Origin: Leptothoe kymatousa TAU-MAC 1615
GTDB taxonomy: Bacteria > Cyanobacteriota > Cyanobacteriia > Phormidesmidales > Phormidesmidaceae
Direction: 5' to 3'
DNA: 64,000 bases
NCBI RefSeq assembly: GCF_018739865.1
Contig: NZ_JADOER010000008.1
Span: forward strand, 1 to 64,000
The notes under the pieces are model-generated. The model was not told the DNA's origin, did no database searches, and was given only the letters and a program-made list of their open reading frames with translations. How positions within the stretch are numbered: position 1 is the stretch's first letter; the number at the start of each line of letters is the position of its first letter. Positions 52,431 through 60,012 of the stretch are shown here, piece after piece. Position numbers and translations under genes: made by a program.

Positions 52431-54674
52431 CTAAATATGGGCGCCTTCTAAGATATCGCTCGTATAGTCGGTAATCTTGTCAAACCTGAAACTATTGGCC
52501 CAGGTTTGTAACTGTGCGGCCAAGTCACTGTGCTCATCTACCACTTGTTGCAGCAAATTAGAGACGGCTTCCCGGTCGAGTTCTATGGAGGCTGCATGGA
52601 GTTGTTCTAGCCAGTCCCTAGGCATGGCGGCTATTTGTGTCTCCATGGTTTCATGGGTAATCACGCCTTTTTCAACACTCTTGGTCGACGCTTCGGTTGG
52701 TTCTATCTGTTCTCCTTCATACAAATACCGAACGTCCAGATGTTGCTCTAGCTTTTCGAACAGATCCTGTTCGCGAAATGGTTTGCGCACATAGTCGTCG
52801 CATCCGGCCTCAAGGGCCATGGTTCGATGTTCTTCAAAGGCAAACGCTGTCAATGCAATGATAATGGTCGACTGTTGTTCTTTCTTGATTTGGTTTTTTT
52901 CAAGATCTCGAATGCATCGGGTTGCCTCAAATCCATCCATAACGGGCATGCGCATATCCATCCACACGAGGTGGGGGTGCCACGCTTTCCAACATTCCAA
53001 ACCTTCTAAACCATTGGCTGCTGTTTTTACCTCAAATCCGGTTAATTCCAGTATTCTGGTCAACAGCTGTCGATTTTCTTCCACGTCTTCCACGATTAAT
53101 AGGCGGTAGGTGTTTTGCTCGGGGGCTAGGCCAATGATGCGCTTGGTCTCATGGGTCTCAAGTTTTACGTCAACGGCTGCCGCCAGTTGTATCGGCAGCG
53201 CAAACTGAAACGTTGATCCTTGGCCTACCTGGCTGGATACGGTGAGGTCTCCGCCCATTAGCCGCACATAGCGACGGCTGATGGCTAAACCCAGACCGGT
53301 GCCTTTTTGGCTATTGCGGCCTAGGTCTGTTTGTTCAAATGGTTCAAAGATCGCGGCAAGATTTTCGTTGGCAATGCCCGGTCCAGTATCTTCTACCGCA
53401 AATGACACGCGCTGGATCTGGGGTTGTGACGGATCTACAAAGGTTTCGACTTGCAGGGTGATGCAGCCTGCTTGGGTGAATTTGACGGCGTTGCTTAATA
53501 AATTTAAGAGCACCTGTCTGAGTTTTCGTTCGTCGGCTTTTACATATTGGGGTAGGTCCGATCGGTAGTTAAAGACGAGGTGTAGGTTTTGGGCCTGTGC
53601 TCTGACCCTCAGCATGTCATAGAGGGTTTGCAAAAAGTAGGGTAAATCGAAGGCCACTGGCTCAATTAACGTTTGCCCCGATTCTATTTTTGCCATTTCT
53701 AGAACATCGTTAATCAGGGCGAGTAAATGCTCTCCGCTACGATTAATTGTCTCCAGGGTCCGCTTCTGATTGGGGGTGGTGTCCTGCTCGCGAGTCATTA
53801 GCTCACTGAAGCCTAAAATAGCGTTTAGCGGTGTGCGCAATTCATGGCTCATGTTGGCTAAAAATTCGCTTTTTGCCTTATTCGCAGCAATGGCTTCATC
53901 CCGTGCTTTTGCTAAGCCAACGAGGTTCTCTTGGAGCTGATCGGCCATGCGATTTAGGGCACTGCCAACTTGACCAATTTCGTCCCCATAGCCAATTTGA
54001 ATTCGCTGGCTCAGGTTGCCTTCTTCAAACCCACGGGCAAATTTTCGCAGCGCCTTTAAGGGCATATATACTTGGCGGTTAAATAGAACAATGGTCAGCG
54101 CTGCTAAGAGTAAGCTGACCAGGAAAGCCCTAATAATGCTATTTAATGCCGCAATCACACTCTCGGAGCGCACCCGCTGGGTTGAGTAGCCCAAGCGAAT
54201 TTGTCCTAGGGGTTCACCAAAGGGTTCAATCGGTAATAGCACTTGGTGCATGTAGGGCTGTTGATCCACTTTGGCCAATACATCCAACAAATTCTCTGGT
54301 TGTGTGTCGGGGGCGGCAATAACGGATTTGACCACGAGCTGGTCACGATTGAGATATTTGGTCAGCAGTTCGCCGTCGTGGCTGATGATGACGCTGTAAA
54401 CAATGTCGCTATCTTCGGTAGCTTGCTGCATCATTGTTTCCAGATACAGAAAGTCAAGGTCAAATATAGCTTCTGGGGCAACGCCTCGTAGAAAGGCAGC
54501 TTTGGTCTTGACGCGATCGTGCAGATTGTTCATCTGCTGTGTCTGGCTACGGTGAATTTGCAATAGGCTAAATACTAGCTGCACTGACAACACAAATGAG
54601 CTGGCAATCGTTAAGTAACGCAATGCCACACTATTTTGAAATTGAAGCGCTAAAAACTTTCGTAAGTTTTGCAT
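52431..54674 (-). CDS. Transmembrane hybrid sensor kinase (periplasmic domain - HAMP - HisKA - HATPase - REC)
   Basis: 747 residues. Two membrane helices (about 14-34 and 178-198) flank a periplasmic sensor loop of about 140 residues with no recognised fold. HAMP follows (about 200-250), then HisKA (His in FLANMSHELRTPLNAI), HATPase ([26 protein letters not shown]) and a receiver (LVWMDMRMPVMDG). The tail (about 655-747) is a helical segment seen in other cyanobacterial hybrid kinases. ATG 54674 is preferred over TTG 54692; neither has a clear ribosome-binding site. It leads an operon with the following REC-kinase-REC-REC gene. Confidence 0.88.
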   Translation of the reverse strand: MQNLRKFLALQFQNSVALRYLTIASSFVLSVQLVFSLLQIHRSQTQQMNNLHDRVKTKAAFLRGVAPEAIFDLDFLYLETMMQQATEDSDIVYSVIISHDGELLTKYLNRDQLVVKSVIAAPDTQPENLLDVLAKVDQQPYMHQVLLPIEPFGEPLGQIRLGYSTQRVRSESVIAALNSIIRAFLVSLLLAALTIVLFNRQVYMPLKALRKFARGFEEGNLSQRIQIGYGDEIGQVGSALNRMADQLQENLVGLAKARDEAIAANKAKSEFLANMSHELRTPLNAILGFSELMTREQDTTPNQKRTLETINRSGEHLLALINDVLEMAKIESGQTLIEPVAFDLPYFLQTLYDMLRVRAQAQNLHLVFNYRSDLPQYVKADERKLRQVLLNLLSNAVKFTQAGCITLQVETFVDPSQPQIQRVSFAVEDTGPGIANENLAAIFEPFEQTDLGRNSQKGTGLGLAISRRYVRLMGGDLTVSSQVGQGSTFQFALPIQLAAAVDVKLETHETKRIIGLAPEQNTYRLLIVEDVEENRQLLTRILELTGFEVKTAANGLEGLECWKAWHPHLVWMDMRMPVMDGFEATRCIRDLEKNQIKKEQQSTIIIALTAFAFEEHRTMALEAGCDDYVRKPFREQDLFEKLEQHLDVRYLYEGEQIEPTEASTKSVEKGVITHETMETQIAAMPRDWLEQLHAASIELDREAVSNLLQQVVDEHSDLAAQLQTWANSFRFDKITDYTSDILEGAHI

Positions 54675-55024
54675 GGGGAGCAAGTTGTTCAATAGTGCAT
54701 AGAATGCTCAAGTAGCGTGTGTTTTAAGTGCATTTTTTTACCTATGGTGTAGACCCACCCGCCAGAGGCTGTGTCATTTATAGTGCCTTGTGGGTTTTAT
54801 AAACTAACAGCTGCCGTACATCCAAACGAAACTAGACCCTGCTTACGTAGGTATATGGTTGCTGCCGTTGGCGCCGGAGCAACCGGGCCTAGGTACTATT
54901 GCTGGGCAGGGGACTGTACAAAAATAATGGGCCAGGTAAGGGCTTGTTGAAAACTAAAATTATGGTCTTGTGCCTTGAAATCGTGGCTTAACAAGCCTTG
55001 TTTGATTTTGCACCCTATTGCCCA
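54675..55024. other. Gap with repeat copy C
   Basis: 350 bp between the hybrid kinase gene and the heme-domain GGDEF gene. The kinase-operon promoter (minus) should lie near 54700-54800. Apart from the dispersed repeat (54938-54999) nothing else is seen. Confidence 0.55.
54938..54999 (-). repeat. Dispersed palindromic repeat, copy C
   Basis: Starts AAGGGCTTGTTGAAAACTAA and ends ATCGTGGCTTAACAAGCCTT. Its reverse complement is the closest to copy D (GATTTCAAGG, CAAGACC). The two ends are near-perfect inverted repeats (AGGGCTTGTT and AACAAGCCTT). Confidence 0.82.
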
Positions 55025-56356
55025 TCAATGCGCATTGATAGGCGCTGGCTGGTCCCAGATAATGTAGCGATCGCGGCCCTGTTCTTTTGCCTGATATAGG
55101 GCTTGGTCGGCGGCATGAATAAGTTGTTCCCAGGTTTGTTCCCTAGAGGGAATAACCGTGGCAATGCCGATGCTAATGGTGACGTAGGGTTTGATTTTCG
55201 ACTTGGCATGGGGCACCTTCACTTCGTGGAGGCGCCGTTGAATCAGTTGGGCCACCTTCACCGCATCATTGGTATCGTTCCCAGGCAAGATAATGCCAAA
55301 CTCCTCGCCGCCGTAGCGGGCTACCACCTCCCCTGCGCGTTTGGCACTAGTACTCAACGCTTGGGACACCGTCTTGAGGCAGTCGTCCCCAGCCTGGTGG
55401 CCATAGGTATCGTTATAGGGTTTAAAGAAATCAACGTCACACAGCAACAACGATAGCGGTAGTTGTGGGCGAATTGCCCGTCGCCATTCTTCGTCTAAAC
55501 GTTGGTCAAAGTAGCGTCGATTTGCAATTTGGGTCAAACCATCTAGATTCGCCAACCGATTGAGCTCTGCCGTTCGGTCGGCCACTTTCTTTTCGAGTTC
55601 AACATTGATGAACCGGAAACGACTAATCACCAAGCTGAGGCCAATTACCGCCAGCAGGCTAAGCACAATCAGAATCATATAGTGATTGCGCAGACCTTCC
55701 TGGGCCATGAGGAGAATCTCGTCTAGGGGCTGGGTGATGGCAATAACGCCTCTGACATCACCCACTTTCCAGTCTTTCTTAGGGCTGGAATATAACTTGT
55801 TATGGCATTCGACGCAGCTCGCTTTCATTTGCACCGCTTCGGCATAGCGAAAGGAGACCTGATCGTTGATTTTTTCTTTGCGGAAAAACGATGCCGTAGG
55901 ATTTTTGCGTAGATAGGCTAGGGCATCTTGTTCAAAGCTATCTTGGGGACCGCCTGTTGCTTGACGGTTAGGAAACGGATAGTCGCTGTATAGTCTAAAA
56001 ATAGAGCCCTTGGCCAGGTCGGTGATATTCTCACTGAGCTCGATGGAAAATGTTGCTGGCACTGGAATTGCACCATCCGTAGAATGGTATTCGGGCGTTA
56101 GGGTGACCCCTTCAACGGACCTGAGGCGCTGGGCCACATTTTCGCTATAGAGCACCCGGGTTTTGTTGAGAGTGTCAATGCTGATGCGGGCATATTGTTG
56201 GGCCTGGGCCTCCACCAATTTGACGGATAGGTTATAGCTGCCGGCTAAGCCAATGCCCAATCCTAAGCATAGCAACAGCACTAGGATTAATGTGATATGT
56301 TCGCAGAGGAGCTGATACCCTTTTTTGAACCGACGGATGATGCGGGAAAAAATCAT
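55025..56356 (-). CDS. Tll0287-like (DUF3365) heme-domain diguanylate cyclase
   Basis: 443 residues. Membrane helix 1 (about 20-42), a periplasmic domain (about 43-215) with a covalent c-type heme motif CVECH (Cys181, Cys184, His185), helix 2 (about 225-246), a coiled-coil, then GGDEF with GGEEF at 349-353. The residues RAGE stand where the inhibition site RxxD is expected, so feedback control may be weak. The sensor domain is of the Tll0287/DUF3365 type, proposed to sense redox or gas ligands. Thus a periplasmic redox signal would set cytoplasmic c-di-GMP. The gene stands alone, and a palindrome lies just upstream of its start. Confidence 0.9.
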   Translation of the reverse strand: MIFSRIIRRFKKGYQLLCEHITLILVLLLCLGLGIGLAGSYNLSVKLVEAQAQQYARISIDTLNKTRVLYSENVAQRLRSVEGVTLTPEYHSTDGAIPVPATFSIELSENITDLAKGSIFRLYSDYPFPNRQATGGPQDSFEQDALAYLRKNPTASFFRKEKINDQVSFRYAEAVQMKASCVECHNKLYSSPKKDWKVGDVRGVIAITQPLDEILLMAQEGLRNHYMILIVLSLLAVIGLSLVISRFRFINVELEKKVADRTAELNRLANLDGLTQIANRRYFDQRLDEEWRRAIRPQLPLSLLLCDVDFFKPYNDTYGHQAGDDCLKTVSQALSTSAKRAGEVVARYGGEEFGIILPGNDTNDAVKVAQLIQRRLHEVKVPHAKSKIKPYVTISIGIATVIPSREQTWEQLIHAADQALYQAKEQGRDRYIIWDQPAPINAH

Positions 56357-56724
56357 AAAAATTGGATAGATATATGTGCCAGTGGCCCGTTAACGCTTAG
56401 GAACTGTTGTTGATATATCAACCAAAAGATATGTTGATCGCTGGGTTGGCAGTTATCAAGTTTTGCAGGTACGTCATCGTTGTCTTTTGTCCTAATCGGT
56501 GCACACTCCGCAATCAATCCATGCACAGTTGTGCCTTTTCGTTCATTTTTCCCATCCAGTTGGCTTCAATCTCTGCCTGCCTAGGTGGAACCTGTAGGGC
56601 TAGGTTTTTATTAAGATTGGGTCTGGGTCAAATGGCTTTATAGTACACTAGTACTTAATTGAATTTCATGCCCTGTGCATCCTATGGAAATAGGGTGCAA
56701 GTGCTACGTTTAATGGAGTGACCT
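56357..56724. other. Divergent intergenic region
   Basis: 368 bp between the heme-GGDEF gene (minus) and the small membrane-protein gene (plus). A 78-codon frame at 56407-56643 has no coding character. The palindrome at 56409-56422 is the only clear motif. Confidence 0.5.
56409..56422. promoter_or_regulatory. 14-bp perfect palindrome upstream of the heme-GGDEF gene
   Basis: GTTGATATATCAAC is fully self-complementary and lies 52 bp upstream of ATG 56356, a place where an operator could act. No regulator is known; the AT-rich centre could also occur by chance. Confidence 0.3.
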
Positions 56725-57135
56725 ATGACTATTGCTAAATCCCCCCCATCCACTGAAACTGCGACTATTGCCACCGCTGACGCGGTGAACGAACATCGTA
56801 TTGCCCTGGAAAGTAAGCTGAGTAATTTGGCCAGTTATGCCACCCATGGGGCCTTGAGTCTATGGCACCAGTACCGGCCTGTGACCAATGATAAAACCCA
56901 GGCTGTTTGGCAGTTGCTGCGCACTACTCAGCCGGTTCATCTGTTGTTGGCGGCGGCTTTGGCAGTACTTGCGATCGCACTCATCACCCTAGTCACCGTA
57001 TTCAATGGCCTCATTATTTTGTTGCTTAAAATCGCCGCTTTGGGGCTAGCGGCTGTTGCCGTGGGGCAATGGGTCGTGCGTGGGTTTGATTGGGCCGATG
57101 GCCAACTGCCCTCCACCCTCGATGGGCAGGAATAG
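56725..57135 (+). CDS. Small two-helix membrane protein of unknown function
   Basis: 136 residues. A hydrophilic N-terminus (1-70) is followed by two closely spaced membrane helices (about 73-92 and 93-118) and a short acidic tail. GGAG lies 7 nt before ATG 56725. A strong terminator follows. It is not recognised; similar small cyanobacterial membrane proteins are common. Confidence 0.65.
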   Translation: MTIAKSPPSTETATIATADAVNEHRIALESKLSNLASYATHGALSLWHQYRPVTNDKTQAVWQLLRTTQPVHLLLAAALAVLAIALITLVTVFNGLIILLLKIAALGLAAVAVGQWVVRGFDWADGQLPSTLDGQE

Positions 57136-57162
57136 TTACTATTCTCTTTAAAATAAGCGCCT

Positions 57163-57210
57163 GTGGGGGTGAGATTTTTAGAAAGAAAAATCTCATCCCC
57201 ACTGTTTTTT
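57163..57210 (+). terminator. Strong intrinsic terminator
   Basis: GTGGGGGTGAGATTTTT (57163-57179) pairs with AAAAATCTCATCCCCAC (57186-57202) with one G-T mismatch, a 6-nt loop, then TGTTTTTT. It ends transcription of the 56725-57135 gene. Confidence 0.9.
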
Positions 57211-57223
57211 ATTGCAGTCCATG

Positions 57224-57253
57224 AAAAAAGCTGGCCCATGGAGAGGAACCAGC
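57224..57253 (-). terminator. Intrinsic terminator of ycf35 (minus strand)
   Basis: Read on the minus strand: AAGCTGG (57253-57247), then CCAGCTT and further T's (down to 57224). The stem is 7 bp with a 12-nt loop and a T-run. It lies about 45 nt past the ycf35 stop. Confidence 0.75.
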
Positions 57254-57297
57254 TTAAATATGCGTGGGAACGCGTATGGGAAGCAGTAACCTTCTTT

Positions 57298-57648
57298 CTA
57301 CTGAAGGACGAGCTTCACGTTAGCATTCTGAAGACCAGGACGCTTAACTTCTGCTAAAGTCCGGTTAACCGCATACTTTTGGTTAATGGAGTTGATTAGC
57401 TCAGTTTGGTTGTGCTTTTTAGCAACGCCCCAAAGGTCAGCAATCAGATCAAAGGAACCATCTGTGTTGCGAGCCCAGCCTAGATCATACTCGCCTTCTA
57501 GAACGGCTACGATGTCAGCACGTACACGCTGGCCGTTATAACCGCGAACATCAGCTTCGGTTTTAACGGAGATGCCCAAGTCTTTCAGAGAAGACTTAAG
57601 GATTTCAGCTTCAGTGATCTTCGTGCGTAGAGTACTAAAGTGAGACAT
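57298..57648 (-). CDS. ycf35: Ycf35 / DUF1257 family protein
   Basis: 116 residues. The DUF1257 signature is visible: MSHFSTLRTKITEAEILKSS, LKDLGISV, YNGQRVRADIVAVLEGEYDLGWARN, DLIADLWGVAKKHNQTELI. The gene is conserved in cyanobacteria and in plastid genomes of red algae. No biochemical function is proven. Here it follows ycf46 by 255 bp in the same direction, and ycf46 is preceded by an RHH gene. It has its own terminator. Confidence 0.92.
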   Translation of the reverse strand: MSHFSTLRTKITEAEILKSSLKDLGISVKTEADVRGYNGQRVRADIVAVLEGEYDLGWARNTDGSFDLIADLWGVAKKHNQTELINSINQKYAVNRTLAEVKRPGLQNANVKLVLQ

Positions 57649-57851
57649 TGTGTTTCCTCCAGTAGGAAAATGAGAGATTGAGAATTAAAAAACGCAAAGC
57701 CAATAGATTAACAAACCAACGGTTAAAACCTGATGTTGCCGATTCTTGGTATGACGGTCCCTGTAAGATGGTGGTCCATGACCGGTATCTCCAGTTGGGT
57801 CTATCCTTGAAATCAGCAATGATAATTTGCTAAGCCATTGCCTCAAAAACT

Positions 57852-57892
57852 GCTAACCACATGGTTAGCCCCTTGCTAGGGGAAATCCCCTA
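57852..57892 (-). terminator. Two tandem hairpins between ycf46 and ycf35
   Basis: GCTAACC (57852-57858) pairs with GGTTAGC (57863-57869), and TAGGGG (57877-57882) pairs with CCCCTA (57887-57892). They lie 12-52 nt past the ycf46 stop. They may end or attenuate the ycf46 transcript or mark a processing site. No long T-run follows. Confidence 0.5.
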
Positions 57893-57903
57893 ACAAAAGC
57901 CTG

Positions 57904-59412
57904 TTAAAACTCCATCCGCTGATATTCAGCGACGGATGAAGCCGCGGGGCGAGCACGCTGCCGTGCCCAATCGCGAAGCGCCGTTACCTGTTCACTCATG
58001 GTCTTAGACAACGGTAACGTTGCCCGAATAGCCGCAATAATGTCGAGTTGATTAAACTCGCGGCCTTGGGCAAACGCTTCATACATTGCAGAGATTAAAC
58101 CCTGTTCAATCTCTGCCCCCGAAAAACCTTCACATACCTTAGTTAGTTGTTCGAAATCAAATCGTTCAACATCGCGGCGACGCTTACTAAGGTGAATCTT
58201 AAATATCTCTTTGCGCTCTTCTTCGTTGGGTAGGTCCACAAAGAAGATCTCGTCGAACCGGCCCTTGCGCAAAAACTCGCTAGGCAAACGCTCCACCCGG
58301 TTGGCCGTGGCCATAACAAATACGGGGGAGTTTTTTTCCTGCATCCAGGTGAGAAAGCTACCAAAAATTCGACTGGAGGTGCCACCATCGGAGTCGGCGG
58401 AACCGGCCCCACCGGCAAAGGCCTTGTCGATTTCGTCAATAAACAAAATGGCGGGGGAAATCGACTCGGCGGTGCGAAGGGCACCCCGCAAATTGGCCTC
58501 GGACCGACCCACCATGGAGCCGTCGTATACCCGGCCCATGTCTAGGCGCAGTAAGGGCAAACCCCACAGCCGGGCGGTGGTTTTTGCAATGAGGGATTTA
58601 CCACAGCCGGGCACCCCGAGAATTAACATCCCCTTGGGCTGGGGTAGACCATACTCACGGGCCCGCTCAGTAAATGCGTTTGAGCGTTGTCTGAGCCAGC
58701 GCTTGAGCTCTTCCAAACCGCCGACAGAATCCAGCGTTTCATCCTCTTCAATATATTCAAGGATGCCGTTACGACGAATGAGCTGCTTTTTCTCGGAGAG
58801 AACGATATTTACTTCCGATTCGGTCAGCTTGCCGGAAACAACCCTGGCTTTGCGAAACACCTTCTCGGCTTCGTCCTCGGTGAGACCAAGGGCCGCCTTG
58901 AGTAGTTTTTCGCGAACATCGGTGGTGATGTTGCCGCCGCCCGCCTTGGCTAGCTCAGCCGTGAGAACCTTGTTTAGTTCACCCATGCTGGGCATGTCAA
59001 AGTTGAGGACAACAACTTCCTTTTCTAATTCTATCGGAATCTCCTGCACCGGAGACATGAGAACGATGGTTTTGTTACTACCCTTAAAACTTGCGATCGC
59101 ATCCCGCAAACATCGAGTTACCGCAGGGGAATCCATAAATGGATGCAAGTCTTTAAAGACGTAGATGCCCGGATCCTTCTGACGAATCGCCCAATCAATG
59201 GCAGCCTCGGGAGAGACCGTATTACTATTCTGGGAGCTACGCGCTTGACCATACTCAGTAACACCGTGGGTCACCGTCCAGGTGAATAATCTCCTGGGTG
59301 GATGCTGTTTTGCAATCGTAGCAATTGTTCTCTCTGCTCTTTCCTCCTCAAAGGTGAGCAAATAGATCAGAGGATACTGAGCTTTAACTAGGACCTTGAG
59401 CTCTTCTTTCAT
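57904..59412 (-). CDS. ycf46: Ycf46 AAA+ ATPase
   Basis: 502 residues, full length. The N-terminal region (1-230) includes KAQYPLIYLLTFEEERAERTI. The AAA+ domain follows: Walker A GVPGCGKSLIAK (about 265-276), Walker B AILFIDEIDKAF (about 322-333), sensor 1 (VFVMATANRVE) and the arginine-finger region (FLRKGRFDEIFFVDLP). It is an ATP-driven remodelling protein linked in Synechocystis (slr0374) to stress and inorganic-carbon responses; the target is not known. In this window it is between an RHH regulator (upstream) and ycf35. Confidence 0.93.
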   Translation of the reverse strand: MKEELKVLVKAQYPLIYLLTFEEERAERTIATIAKQHPPRRLFTWTVTHGVTEYGQARSSQNSNTVSPEAAIDWAIRQKDPGIYVFKDLHPFMDSPAVTRCLRDAIASFKGSNKTIVLMSPVQEIPIELEKEVVVLNFDMPSMGELNKVLTAELAKAGGGNITTDVREKLLKAALGLTEDEAEKVFRKARVVSGKLTESEVNIVLSEKKQLIRRNGILEYIEEDETLDSVGGLEELKRWLRQRSNAFTERAREYGLPQPKGMLILGVPGCGKSLIAKTTARLWGLPLLRLDMGRVYDGSMVGRSEANLRGALRTAESISPAILFIDEIDKAFAGGAGSADSDGGTSSRIFGSFLTWMQEKNSPVFVMATANRVERLPSEFLRKGRFDEIFFVDLPNEEERKEIFKIHLSKRRRDVERFDFEQLTKVCEGFSGAEIEQGLISAMYEAFAQGREFNQLDIIAAIRATLPLSKTMSEQVTALRDWARQRARPAASSVAEYQRMEF

Positions 59413-59506
59413 TGTTTTTTATCCTCTCAACGCCGACCGACAAACCAGACCAAATAAGACCTTCAGCACCGCGATTATGAGTGTCTCAACAACTAGACTA
59501 ACGCCC

Positions 59507-59839
59507 CTAACAGGGCACTAGCTCGCCTTCATCAGACCGCACCGAACTAGGCACAACGTCTGGCACTTCGGTCAACGACTCTGCATGTAAATCCCCGTGA
59601 GATTCCACCGTCATTAAGTCGTTGTCCTTGAGCACCACGGGCGTAGAACAAGAAGGACACTCATACACCAAATGAGCTCTGCCCTGCACACCATCAACTA
59701 CATCTGAATGATTAAGATAAAAACCAATTGCCCTTTCGGCCAAGGTAGACATAGGTTCACCATCTACCGCAGCACGAATCTTAAGCTGGCGGTGCAGGTC
59801 ATCGGGCATATAGAGAGTGACCTTCTGCTTGCCTTGCAT
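59507..59839 (-). CDS. Ribbon-helix-helix protein with a Cys pair, upstream of ycf46
   Basis: 110 residues from ATG 59839. The N-terminal half (QKVTLYMPDDLHRQLKIRAAVDGEPMSTLAERAI) is a CopG-like ribbon-helix-helix DNA-binding domain. The second half has YECPSCSTPVV, a CxxC that could bind zinc or act as a redox switch. The gene order RHH-ycf46 resembles Synechocystis slr0373-slr0374, a stress-responsive operon; this is from memory. A direct repeat in its upstream gap could be its operator. Confidence 0.8.
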   Translation of the reverse strand: MQGKQKVTLYMPDDLHRQLKIRAAVDGEPMSTLAERAIGFYLNHSDVVDGVQGRAHLVYECPSCSTPVVLKDNDLMTVESHGDLHAESLTEVPDVVPSSVRSDEGELVPC

Positions 59840-59945
59840 ATCAACCCTAATAAATAGCAATAATTCACGGGGCCTGAACCCATGCAGTCACTGTACCCAT
59901 CCTGCCCGATGCAGTCAAGCCGTCATGCGGCTATAACGCTAAAAA

Positions 59946-59961
59946 GTTTACATATGTTTAC
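59946..59961. promoter_or_regulatory. GTTTAC direct repeat with 10-bp spacing (candidate RHH operator)
   Basis: GTTTACATATGTTTAC places GTTTAC at 59946-59951 and 59956-59961, one helical turn apart. It lies in the divergent gap between the RHH gene and recQ. RHH proteins bind tandem sites of this sort, so autoregulation is a fair guess. Confidence 0.35.
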
Positions 59962-60012
59962 GTCGCAATTTCTATAGATTTTTTTAGTGGGTTTTACTCC
60001 TGTGTCGAGGTT

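Noticed and set aside
56407-56643. 78-codon ORF upstream of the small membrane protein
   Set aside because: Cys/Phe-rich low-quality sequence, no ribosome-binding site, overlaps the divergent promoter region; no sign of coding selection.
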